A DNA stretch of 64,000 bases, taken from Mycobacterium sp. E787. GTDB taxonomy: Bacteria; Actinomycetota; Actinomycetes; Mycobacteriales; Mycobacteriaceae. A program made the translations under genes and the position numbers. Where the stretch lies: assembly GCF_001668725.1 (NCBI RefSeq), contig NZ_LZKL01000121.1, positions 1 through 64,000 of the forward strand, read 5' to 3'. Positions 6,474 to 14,164 of this stretch are shown in pieces; within the stretch, counting starts at the first letter, position 1, and each line of letters begins with the position of its first letter. Below the pieces are notes generated by a model. That model was not told the DNA's origin, made no database searches, and saw only the letters and a program-made list of their open reading frames with translations.

Positions 6474-8861
6474 TCACTCGCGACGTTCCTCCCAGGTCCA
6501 GGCCGAGATCGCCGGGTCGTCCTCGCCGTGCTCCCGGGTGTAGCCGCGGGCCGCCAGCCGGGCGTCGACCATACGCTGACGCAGCACCGCGGCCTGGCTG
6601 GCCAGCCCGTCGACCCGGTCGATGACGTCCATGACGAGGTGGAACCGGTCGAGGTCGTTGAGCATCACCATGTCGAACGGCGTCGTGGTGGTGCCACGCT
6701 CCTTGAACCCGCGCACATGGATGTGCGGATGGTTGGTGCGCCGATAGGTCAGCCGATGGATCAGCCACGGGTAGCCGTGGTAGGCGAAGATGACCGGCTT
6801 GTCGCGGGTGAACAGCGCGTCAAATTCCCTGTCCGGCAAGCCATGTGGGTGCTCGGATTCCGGCTGTAGGCGCATCAGGTCGACGACGTTGACCACCCGG
6901 ACCGCCAGCCCGGGCAGTTCGCGGCGCAGGATGTCGGCCGCTGCCAGGGTCTCGAGCGTCGGGATGTCCCCGGCGCAGGCCAGCACCACGTCGGGTTCGG
7001 CGCTGGCGGTGCTCGCCCACGGCCAGATGCCCAGGCCGCGCGCGCAGTGGGCGATCGCCTCGTCCATGTCCAGGTAGGCCAGCGCGGGCTGCTTGCCGGC
7101 GACGATGACATTGACGTAGTTGCGGCTGCGCAGGCAGTGGTCGGCCACCGACAACAGCGTGTTGCCGTCCGGCGGCAGATACACCCGCGTCAGCTCGGCC
7201 CGCTTGTTGGCGACCAGGTCGATGAACCCGGGATCCTGGTGCGACGCACCGTTGTGGTCCTGGCGCCACACGTGCGAGGTCAGCAGGTAGTTCAGCGACG
7301 CGATCGGCCGCCGCCAAGGCAGTTCACGGCTGGTGGCAAGCCATTTCGCGTGCTGGTTGAGCATCGAGTCGACGATGTGCACGAACGCCTCGTAGCAGTT
7401 GAACAGGCCGTGCCGGCCGGTCAGCAGGTAGCCCTCCAGCCAGCCCTGGCACAGGTGCTCGGAGAGCACCTCCATCACCCGGCCGTCCGGCGCGAGGTGC
7501 TCGTCGTCGGGTGATATCTCCGACATCCACACCTTGGCCGTCGACCCGTACACGGCGTCGAGCCGATTCGAGGCGGTCTCATCGGGACCCATCAGGCGGA
7601 ACCGGTCGGAGTTGCGGGCGATCACGTCGCGCAGGAAGGTGCCCAGGACCCGGGTGGCCTCGTGCGTCTGGGTGGCCGGACGCGACACCGGCACGGCGTA
7701 GTCGCGGAAGTCGGGCAGGTCGAGGTCGTGCAGCAGCAGGCCGCCGTTGGCGTGCGGGTTGGCGCTCATCCGGCGGTCGCCGCGCGGCGCCAGCGCCCGC
7801 AGCTCGGGGCGCAGCGCGCCGCCGGCGTCGAACAATTCCTCGGGCCGGTAGCTGCGCAGCCATTCCTCCAGCTGCGCGCGGTGCGTCGGGTTGTCGTGCG
7901 TCTCGGCCAGCGGCACCTGGTGCGCCCTCCAGGTGCCCTCGACCTTCTTGCCATCCACCATTTTCGGCCCGGTCCAGCCCTTGGGCGTGCGCAGCACGAT
8001 CATCGGCCAGACGGGCCGCGCGACGCTGTTGCCGCCGCGCGCCGCGCTCTGGATGGCCGCGATGTCGTCGAAGGCGTCGTCCAGCGCGGCGGCCAATTGC
8101 CGGTGCACGTCGGTGGGGTCGTCACCGGCGACCGTGATCGGCCGGTAGCCGTAACCGCGCAGCAGCGCTTCCAGCTCGGGGTGGGGGATGCGCGCCAGCA
8201 CGGTCGGGTTGACGATCTTGTAGCCGTTGAGCGCCAGGATGGGCAGCACCGCGCCGTCGGTGACCGGGTTGAGGAACTTGTTGGAATGCCAGCTGGCGGC
8301 CAGCGGGCCGGTCTCCGCCTCGCCGTCGCCGACCACGCAGGCCACCACCAGGTCCGGGTTGTCGAAAGCCGCGCCGTAGGCGTGCACCAGCGCGTAGCCC
8401 AGTTCGCCGCCCTCGTGGATCGACCCCGGGGTCTGGGCCGCCACGTGACTGGGGATGCCGCCGGGAAAAGAGAACTGCCGGAACAGCTTTCGCAGCCCTT
8501 CGGCGTCCTCCTCGATGCCGGTGTAGACCTCGCTGTAGGTGCCCTCGAGGTAGGCGTTCGCTACCAGCCCGGGGCCGCCGTGCCCGGGCCCCGTGACGTA
8601 GATGACGTTGGCGTCGCGGTTGCGGATGACGCGGTTCAGGTGGGCGTAGACGAGGTTGAGCCCGGGCGTGGTGCCCCAGTGCCCCAGCAGCCGGGGCTTG
8701 ACGTGTTCGGGCGCCAGCGGCTCGGTCAGCAGCGGGTTGTCGAGCAGATAAATCTGCCCGACCGACAGGTAATTGGCGGCGCGCCAATACGCATTGATCA
8801 GGTTGACTTCGTCGTCGGCGAGGGAAACGGTCGTCGCGGATGCTGCGGTTTCTGCGGTCAC
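6474..8861 (-). CDS. xfp: Xylulose-5-phosphate/fructose-6-phosphate phosphoketolase
   Basis: Thiamine-diphosphate enzyme that cleaves xylulose 5-phosphate (or fructose 6-phosphate) with phosphate to give acetyl phosphate, bypassing part of glycolysis. From the GTG at 8861 it is 795 residues, the normal family length. Family signatures include LGHWGTTPGLNLVYAHLN, YVTGPGHGGPG and the ThDP-binding GDGEAETGPLAASWHSNKFL. The pyrimidine and C-terminal domains follow (DETASNRL, YLLTGRHGLFNCYEAF). An upstream extension to 8933 is probably not translated. An SDR gene on the same strand ends 46 bp upstream. I know of no phosphoketolase in M. tuberculosis at this locus. Confidence 0.93.
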   Translation of the reverse strand: MTAETAASATTVSLADDEVNLINAYWRAANYLSVGQIYLLDNPLLTEPLAPEHVKPRLLGHWGTTPGLNLVYAHLNRVIRNRDANVIYVTGPGHGGPGLVANAYLEGTYSEVYTGIEEDAEGLRKLFRQFSFPGGIPSHVAAQTPGSIHEGGELGYALVHAYGAAFDNPDLVVACVVGDGEAETGPLAASWHSNKFLNPVTDGAVLPILALNGYKIVNPTVLARIPHPELEALLRGYGYRPITVAGDDPTDVHRQLAAALDDAFDDIAAIQSAARGGNSVARPVWPMIVLRTPKGWTGPKMVDGKKVEGTWRAHQVPLAETHDNPTHRAQLEEWLRSYRPEELFDAGGALRPELRALAPRGDRRMSANPHANGGLLLHDLDLPDFRDYAVPVSRPATQTHEATRVLGTFLRDVIARNSDRFRLMGPDETASNRLDAVYGSTAKVWMSEISPDDEHLAPDGRVMEVLSEHLCQGWLEGYLLTGRHGLFNCYEAFVHIVDSMLNQHAKWLATSRELPWRRPIASLNYLLTSHVWRQDHNGASHQDPGFIDLVANKRAELTRVYLPPDGNTLLSVADHCLRSRNYVNVIVAGKQPALAYLDMDEAIAHCARGLGIWPWASTASAEPDVVLACAGDIPTLETLAAADILRRELPGLAVRVVNVVDLMRLQPESEHPHGLPDREFDALFTRDKPVIFAYHGYPWLIHRLTYRRTNHPHIHVRGFKERGTTTTPFDMVMLNDLDRFHLVMDVIDRVDGLASQAAVLRQRMVDARLAARGYTREHGEDDPAISAWTWEERRE

Positions 8862-8907
8862 CCGCCCGATTGTCCGCGCCCCAGTTGAACACCGCTCGTC
8901 GCGCTCG

Positions 8908-9813
8908 CTACTCCTGATGGCGGCGACCCGCATCGCCCGGCTCCGCCGCGCTCGCGATCGCCGACGACTCCTCGCCGCGGGCGCGCGCCTCGTAGGCCCG
9001 GCGCTTTTCCACGTCGACGTCGTCGGTGAAGACGTGGTCGCCGCCGAGCATCCGGTTGAGCCCCTCGGCGAGGCGGCGTGGCCAGAATTTCTGGGACACC
9101 ACCATGGCCCCGGCGGCCTTGGTGATCCGCACCCGAGGCTTCGGGCGGGCGATCAGCCCGACGATCGCGTCGGCGATCTCGGCCGGTTCGGCGTTACGGA
9201 ACCCCTTCATCCCGGGGGTCCCGGCGACGAGCTCGGTGTTGACGAACGTCGGCAACACCATGGAGAACTTCACGCCGGTCGAGTGATACTCCAGCCGGGC
9301 CGAATCGGTGAACCCGACGACCGCGTGCTTGCTGGCGCAGTAGGTGGCCAGGCCGACGACGTTGAGCTCACCGGCCAGCGAGGCGACGTTGATGACGTGG
9401 CCGGAGCCGCGCGGGACCATGCGCTGTGCGGCCAGCTTGCTGCCCAGGATCACGCCGTAGACGTTGATGTCCAGGATGCGGCGGGTGACCGCGTCCGGCT
9501 CGTCGACGATGCGGCCGACCGGCATGATGCCGGCGTTGTTGATCAGCACGTCGATCGGGCCCAGTTGGCGCTCGACCTCGTCCAGGAAGTCGGCGAACGA
9601 ATGCGTGTCGGTGACGTCGAGCTTGCCGTAGACGTCCAGGCCGAGCGCGGCGCCCGACTCCTTCACCCGTACCTCGTCGACGTCGCCGATGGCGACCTTG
9701 GCGCCGAGGTTGTGCAGCGCGGTCGCGGTGGCCAGCCCGATGCCGCGCGCCCCGCCGGTGATCACGATGACCTTGCCGCGGACCTTCAGGCCGATCGATG
9801 CCGTGTCTGCCAT
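8908..9813 (-). CDS. Short-chain dehydrogenase/reductase (Rv1865c-like)
   Basis: 301-residue classical SDR, NAD(P)-dependent oxidoreductase. The cofactor motif TGGARGIG is at residues 19-26, NNAG at 92-95, and the catalytic Ser145, Tyr158 and Lys162 are present (YCASK). Residues 19-200 are the Rossmann core; the C-terminal ~80 residues are an extension common to mycobacterial SDRs of this group. It is the first gene of a likely two-gene unit with phosphoketolase. It is divergent from a GNAT gene. Substrate unknown; position suggests the Rv1865c orthologue. Confidence 0.88.
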   Translation of the reverse strand: MADTASIGLKVRGKVIVITGGARGIGLATATALHNLGAKVAIGDVDEVRVKESGAALGLDVYGKLDVTDTHSFADFLDEVERQLGPIDVLINNAGIMPVGRIVDEPDAVTRRILDINVYGVILGSKLAAQRMVPRGSGHVINVASLAGELNVVGLATYCASKHAVVGFTDSARLEYHSTGVKFSMVLPTFVNTELVAGTPGMKGFRNAEPAEIADAIVGLIARPKPRVRITKAAGAMVVSQKFWPRRLAEGLNRMLGGDHVFTDDVDVEKRRAYEARARGEESSAIASAAEPGDAGRRHQE

Positions 9814-9919
9814 GGCGGTCCTCCAGCGAAGTTGACGGGTGTCAGGTTTGACGATGGGCTAAGCACAGCACTCGGCGCCGCGACGCGCAAATAGCGCCGT
9901 CGCGGCCGATACTGCAACG

Positions 9920-10429
9920 GTGACCGAGGTGCGGGCGGCCGTCCTGGCGGACGCCGACGATGTGGCCCGGGTGCAGCTGCGGTCGTGGCGGTCGGCCTAC
10001 CAGGGCCTGATCGCGCGGGACTTTCTCGACGAGCTCGAGCCTGCCTTCTTCGCCGACCGGTACACCTTCGGCCGGGTGGGGCTGCGGATGCCGTCCACGT
10101 TGGTCGCGGTCGACGGTTCGGCGATCCGCGGCCTGGTCACCACCGGCCTGTGCCGTGACGGCGACCTGCCGAATTTCGGTGAGCTGATGGCGATTTACGT
10201 CGATCCCGCGCATGTGCGCCGCGGGGTGGGTCGGTTGCTGATGGCCGCCGCCCGGGAGCGGCTCCGCCTCGTGGGCGTGGCGGGCGCCGTGTTGTGGGTG
10301 CTCGAGGGCAACGCCTCGGCCCGGAGGTTCTACGAACGCGACGGCTGGAACTTCGACGGCGGTTGCCGCACAACGCCTTTCGGCGACACGCCGGCGCGTC
10401 AGCTGCGCTACCGGTGCCAGCCGGTCTAG
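9920..10429 (+). CDS. GNAT-family N-acetyltransferase
   Basis: 169-residue acetyl-CoA-dependent acetyltransferase. Motif A is clear at about residues 90-110: MAIYVDPAHVRRGVGRLLM, with the R-R-G-V-G acetyl-CoA pyrophosphate loop. Motif B follows with LEGNASARRFYERDGW. The start is GTG at 9920, with a GATACT -10-like element at 9908-9913. That leaves about six bases, so the mRNA may be leaderless. The acceptor is unknown. It is divergent from the SDR at 8908-9813. Confidence 0.87.
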   Translation: MTEVRAAVLADADDVARVQLRSWRSAYQGLIARDFLDELEPAFFADRYTFGRVGLRMPSTLVAVDGSAIRGLVTTGLCRDGDLPNFGELMAIYVDPAHVRRGVGRLLMAAARERLRLVGVAGAVLWVLEGNASARRFYERDGWNFDGGCRTTPFGDTPARQLRYRCQPV

Positions 10430-10482
10430 GAAGCATCCACGCCGATGGGCATCGCCCGTTGCCCGCGCCGCAACAACCTGGT

Positions 10483-10501
10483 ATGTTTACGGCGATAACA
10501 T
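10483..10501. promoter_or_regulatory. 19-bp dyad operator, copy 1 of the TetR module
   Basis: ATGTTTACGGCGATAACAT is an imperfect palindrome (ATGTT...AACAT) ending 21 bp before the next start codon. It matches 17 of 19 bases with the element at 11679-11697, on the other side of the TetR gene. It is the probable binding site of that TetR protein. Confidence 0.6.
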
Positions 10502-10522
10502 GGTAAAGGAAGGCGCGCGGTT

Positions 10523-10939
10523 GTGAAGGTGATGTTCGACGGCGAGAAGCGGCTGCCGACCGCGCAAGGGTGCGCGGACGGCTACCCCTCCGTGTGGTTG
10601 CAACTCCAGGTGCGACGGCTGCAACACCTGCCCGCCTTCGCCGCGGCGATACCGTCGGTGATAGCGCACGCCAAAGCCTTTCCCGGCATGATCCGCTTCG
10701 GATTCGACATCGACTGGGAGCGGGGCAGATTCCGGACCTTCGGCGCGTTCGACAGCGAAACCTCGCTGCGCGACTACATCACCGACGGCGCACACGGGGT
10801 CATCTACCGGCGCCTGCGCGGCCGGCTCGGCGAGGTCTCCGTCAACTACGGCACGCTCGCCGTGACGGCATTGCCGACCACCTGGGGGGAAGTGCCGCCA
10901 TCGTGCTTCACCGAAGAGCGGGCGACGCACCCCAATTGA
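10523..10939 (+). CDS. Unknown protein of the TetR module, possibly ABM-like
   Basis: 138-residue soluble protein starting at GTG 10523, preceded by AAGGAAGG. I do not recognise a family with certainty. The pattern of alternating strands and helices (VWLQLQVRRL, MIRFGFDIDW, RFRTFGAFDS) and conserved-looking His/Trp/Tyr residues suggest a small alpha/beta-barrel fold as in antibiotic-biosynthesis-monooxygenase-like proteins. It is preceded by operator copy 1 and followed 72 bp later by the TetR gene on the same strand. This suggests regulated co-expression with, or repression by, that regulator. Confidence 0.6.
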   Translation: MKVMFDGEKRLPTAQGCADGYPSVWLQLQVRRLQHLPAFAAAIPSVIAHAKAFPGMIRFGFDIDWERGRFRTFGAFDSETSLRDYITDGAHGVIYRRLRGRLGEVSVNYGTLAVTALPTTWGEVPPSCFTEERATHPN

Positions 10940-11011
10940 AGTGGCAAACCTTTCCGCGTGCCGCGGTGAGTCCCGCCGGAAACCGCCGAGCGGCGATGTC
11001 ACCATAGCGCT

Positions 11012-11668
11012 ATGCCACGACCGCCAGGAGCGCATCAAACCCGGTCATCCACTGACACGTACCACCACGGGGACCTGCGCAGGGCCCTGCTGGACCACGC
11101 GGTGGAACTGGCCCGCGCCGGCGGACCCGACGCGGTGGTCATGCGTGACGTACAGCGCCGGGCGGGCGTGAGCAACGCGGCCGCCTACCGCCACTATGCG
11201 GACCGTGATGAATTGCTCGCGGGTGTCATCGCCTACGCCCTGGAACAGCTGGCCACCACGATGCAGGAGGCCCTGAACGCGGTGCCGGCACGCGGCGATC
11301 GAAAGCGCCGGGCGCTGGCACGATTCCGCGCCACCGGTCACGCGTACGTCGACTTCGCGCTCACCGAACCCGGACTGTTCCGCACCGCTTTCGCGTCTCA
11401 CCCGGCCAGCCGCGAGACCGTCGAGGCCGCAGAAACGGTTGCGGGGGAACAACATCCGTTCCAGCTCCTGCGGCGCTGCGTCGACGACCTGGTAAAGACC
11501 GGAGTGGTCGCGCCCCGCCGTCGGGCCGGACTCGACGAAGCGGCGTGGGCCGCCGTCCACGGGTTGGCCACGCTGTATTTGGACGGGGCGTTGAGCGGCC
11601 TGCCGGAGGCCGACAAGCGGCGGATCACCGGCCGCCTGCTCGACGCGTTCGAGCGCGGCATCGGCTAG
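11012..11668 (+). CDS. TetR/AcrR-family transcriptional regulator
   Basis: 218-residue repressor-type regulator. Residues ~17-65 form the TetR helix-turn-helix: YHHGDLRRALLDHAVELA, then VQRRAGVSNAAAYRHYADRD, the recognition helix region. Residues 75-215 are the ligand-binding domain, of the WHG subtype by its FRATGHAYVDFALTEPGLF segment. The two flanking transcription units (10523 and 11717) are each preceded by an almost identical 19-bp dyad. These are therefore the best candidate targets. The ligand is unknown. Confidence 0.88.
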   Translation: MPRPPGAHQTRSSTDTYHHGDLRRALLDHAVELARAGGPDAVVMRDVQRRAGVSNAAAYRHYADRDELLAGVIAYALEQLATTMQEALNAVPARGDRKRRALARFRATGHAYVDFALTEPGLFRTAFASHPASRETVEAAETVAGEQHPFQLLRRCVDDLVKTGVVAPRRRAGLDEAAWAAVHGLATLYLDGALSGLPEADKRRITGRLLDAFERGIG

Positions 11669-11678
11669 CGACCGTCTT

Positions 11679-11697
11679 ATGTTGACGCCGATAACAT
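11679..11697. promoter_or_regulatory. 19-bp dyad operator, copy 2 of the TetR module
   Basis: ATGTTGACGCCGATAACAT lies 19 bp before the SDR start codon, 10 bp after the TetR stop. A TATGCT -10-like hexamer follows at 11704-11709, so the dyad would cover the -35 region, a typical repressor site. It differs from copy 1 at only two positions. Confidence 0.6.
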
Positions 11698-11716
11698 CCA
11701 TCGCTATGCTTGCGCC

Positions 11717-12520
11717 ATGAGCGCCAATCGGTTTCGCAGCCGTTACGGACCGTGGGCCTTGGTCACCGGGGCCAGCGACGGCATCGGCCGGGCGATCGCC
11801 CACGAGCTGGCACGCCGCGGTCTCAACCTGGTGCTGGTGGCCCGAGGCAGGGCGCGGCTGGACGCGATCGCCCGGGAGGTGAACGCCGCCACGGGCGTCG
11901 AAACCCTGGTCGTCGCAGCGGATCTCGCCGACGCGAACGGCCCGGCGACGGTCGCCGAAGCGACGAGCCACCTCGACGTCGGCCTCGTGGTGCTGGCCGC
12001 GGGCTTCGGCACCGTGGGTCAGTTCCCCGACTTGGCGCTCGGGCCGGAGCTGGAGATGATCGCGGTCAACGTCACCGCGGTGACCGCGCTCGCGCACGCG
12101 TTCACACCCCGATTGGTCCGCCGCGGAAGCGGCGGCATCGTGTTGTTCGGGTCGATCGTCGGGTGGCAGGGCGTTCCGGGGCAGGCGACCTACTCGGCGA
12201 CCAAGGCCTACGTCCAGGGCTTCGCCGAGGCGCTGCACGGCGAGCTGAAGCCGCGGGGCGTCGACGTCTTGTCGGTGGCACCGGGTCCCGTCCGTACCGG
12301 CTTCGGCGCGCGGGCCGGGATGACCATGAGTTCAGCGACCACGCCGGAGGTGGTCGCCGAAGCCACCCTTTCGGCGCTGGGACGCCGGACCACCGTCGTG
12401 CCCGGTCTGCAGGCGAAGTTCCTGACCGCTTCGCTCATGGCGCTGCCCCGGCGCCTTCGCAGCGCGATCCTCGGGAGCGTGATCGGCCGGATGCGGACCG
12501 CACCGGCAACGGCCTCGTGA
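11717..12520 (+). CDS. Short-chain dehydrogenase/reductase of the TetR module
   Basis: 267-residue SDR. Cofactor motif TGASDGIG at residues 17-24, a GFG replacing the usual NNAG near 95-98, and catalytic Ser146, Tyr159 and Lys163 (YSATK). The AAGFG variation and the KAYVQGFAEALHGEL segment are typical of SDRs acting on fatty or lipophilic substrates. The start is ATG 11717, with operator copy 2 in its promoter, so it is the likely main output of the TetR module. It converges tightly (4 bp) on the DUF427 gene. Confidence 0.85.
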   Translation: MSANRFRSRYGPWALVTGASDGIGRAIAHELARRGLNLVLVARGRARLDAIAREVNAATGVETLVVAADLADANGPATVAEATSHLDVGLVVLAAGFGTVGQFPDLALGPELEMIAVNVTAVTALAHAFTPRLVRRGSGGIVLFGSIVGWQGVPGQATYSATKAYVQGFAEALHGELKPRGVDVLSVAPGPVRTGFGARAGMTMSSATTPEVVAEATLSALGRRTTVVPGLQAKFLTASLMALPRRLRSAILGSVIGRMRTAPATAS

Positions 12521-12524
12521 GTGG

Positions 12525-13022
12525 TCACCAACCCGCGGAGCCGGGGACGCCTTTGAACGGTCCGGTGATCCAGCTCGTGATCCAACCCCCGTAGAAGCCG
12601 CCCGGTTGTGGGACCACGACCTCGCCGTTGACGGTGCAGCGGTCGACCTTCGCCGCCAGCACCGCGACCGCGCCGCGTAGCGACGCAAACCCGGGCGACG
12701 GGTGCAGGTAGCTCCACGCGGCCTTGGGGGCGACCGCGGTGGCGCTCACCAGGTCGTAGTAGGTGGCCTGCCCTTTCCACTCACACCACGAGCTTCCGGA
12801 CGCCTGACGCAATGTTGCGCCGGCAAAGGCTTCCCGCGGGAGGTAATAGGTCGGCGGATGACTGGTCTCGAGCACCCTCCAGGCCTGCTCGGTCGACGCG
12901 ATCACTTCGCCGCCCAGCTCCACGGTGATCCGCCCGGTGAAGGGCTCCAGGCGGGGCGGTCGTGGATAATCCCACACCGATTCCCGTTCCGGCGCGGCCC
13001 CTCGCGCTTCGGCATGGCTCAT
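12525..13022 (-). CDS. DUF427-domain protein
   Basis: 165-residue soluble protein of the DUF427 family, whose molecular role is not established. Signature stretches are RVLETSHPPTYYLPREAF, WCEWKGQATYYDL and AAWSYLHPSPGF, followed by a C-terminal PGGFYGGWITSW motif shared by actinobacterial members. It is a single minus-strand gene. An 84-bp gap with a small dyad separates it from the uppP end, so it probably has its own promoter. Confidence 0.85.
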   Translation of the reverse strand: MSHAEARGAAPERESVWDYPRPPRLEPFTGRITVELGGEVIASTEQAWRVLETSHPPTYYLPREAFAGATLRQASGSSWCEWKGQATYYDLVSATAVAPKAAWSYLHPSPGFASLRGAVAVLAAKVDRCTVNGEVVVPQPGGFYGGWITSWITGPFKGVPGSAGW

Positions 13023-13106
13023 GCGCAGTCTCCGAACTCGTCGATCGACCTTCGGTCGACGATGCGACGGAAGGTGATCCCAGGTTAGGCGAAGCCGGTG
13101 CGCGCT

Positions 13107-14015
13107 TCAGCGCAGGCTGAGCACCACCAGGCTGATCCCGCCCGCCAGCGCGCAGTAGACGGCGAACGGCGTCAGGGTGCGGGTCTGGAAGTACCGGGTG
13201 AGGTAGCGGACGGCCAGGTAGGCGGCGACGAAGGAGGCGACGCTGCCGGCCAGCACCTGGCCGTGGATGCCCGCCCCGACCGGCCCGAAAAGATCGGGGA
13301 TCTTGTAGACCCCGGCGGCCAGGATGATCGGCGTGGCCAGCAGGAAGGAGAAGCGGGCGGCGTCTTCGTGCGACAGGCCGCGCCACAGGCCGGCCACCAT
13401 GGCGATGCCGGAGCGGCTGATGCCGGGGAGCAACGCCAGGATCTGGGAGGCGCCGATCACCAACCCGCGGCGCATCGACAGCTGGGCCAGCCGGTTGTCA
13501 ATGGCCTCACCGCTGTGCGGCTCGTTGCGCTCGTCCACGGCACCCGCCGGCGACACGCGGCGGCGCAACACCTCACCCGCATACAGGACGATGCCGTTGA
13601 GCACCAGGAACGCCGCCGCCGGGATCGGCTTGCCCAGTGTGGTCCGGAACAGGTGCTCGAGGGCCACCCCGGCCAGCCCCACCGGTATGGTGCCGACGAC
13701 GATCAGCCAGGCGAGCCGCTCGTCGGGCGTCTCGATGCGGCGATGCCGCACCGACGACACGAAGCCGGCCACGATGCGCAGCCAGTCCCGCCAGAAGAAC
13801 ACCAGCAGCGCGGCGGCGGTGGCGACGTGCAGGCCGACGATGAACGCCAGGTAGGGCGACTCGGGGGCCGAGACGCTGAGGTCCCGGGCCCATTGCCCAC
13901 CGACCAGTGCCGGCACCACGACCGAGTGCCCCAGGCTGGAGACCGGGAACAGCTCGGTGACGCCCTGGAACGCGCCGACGATCACGGCCTCGACGTAGCT
14001 CAGGTGGGCGGTCAT
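13107..14015 (-). CDS. uppP: Undecaprenyl-diphosphatase UppP (BacA type)
   Basis: Membrane phosphatase that recycles undecaprenyl (decaprenyl) pyrophosphate for cell-wall synthesis; overproduction gives bacitracin resistance in other bacteria. From ATG 14015 it is 302 residues with about eight hydrophobic segments. The two BacA motifs are intact: FQGVTELFPVSSLGHS at residues 16-31 (Glu21 and the Ser pair) and PGISRSG at 197-203. An in-frame extension to 14108 lacks membrane character and is unlikely to be translated. M. tuberculosis carries its uppP elsewhere (Rv2136c), so this could be a second copy. Confidence 0.9.
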   Translation of the reverse strand: MTAHLSYVEAVIVGAFQGVTELFPVSSLGHSVVVPALVGGQWARDLSVSAPESPYLAFIVGLHVATAAALLVFFWRDWLRIVAGFVSSVRHRRIETPDERLAWLIVVGTIPVGLAGVALEHLFRTTLGKPIPAAAFLVLNGIVLYAGEVLRRRVSPAGAVDERNEPHSGEAIDNRLAQLSMRRGLVIGASQILALLPGISRSGIAMVAGLWRGLSHEDAARFSFLLATPIILAAGVYKIPDLFGPVGAGIHGQVLAGSVASFVAAYLAVRYLTRYFQTRTLTPFAVYCALAGGISLVVLSLR

Positions 14016-14164
14016 GCGCGGTGGGCCTCCATCCGGGGGATCGTCGACAGAACTACCGAGCGTAGCGGGTCCGGATTTCCGTTCGAACCGGCTTGGGCGG
14101 CCGGGCATTTGGGCGCCGCGCCAACGCCCGGGGTTAGCTGCGGAGGCTCGGGTACGGTGGGCGG

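Noticed and set aside
8862..8933. N-terminal extension of phosphoketolase
   Set aside because: The 24 extra residues overlap the end of the SDR gene and lack similarity to phosphoketolases.
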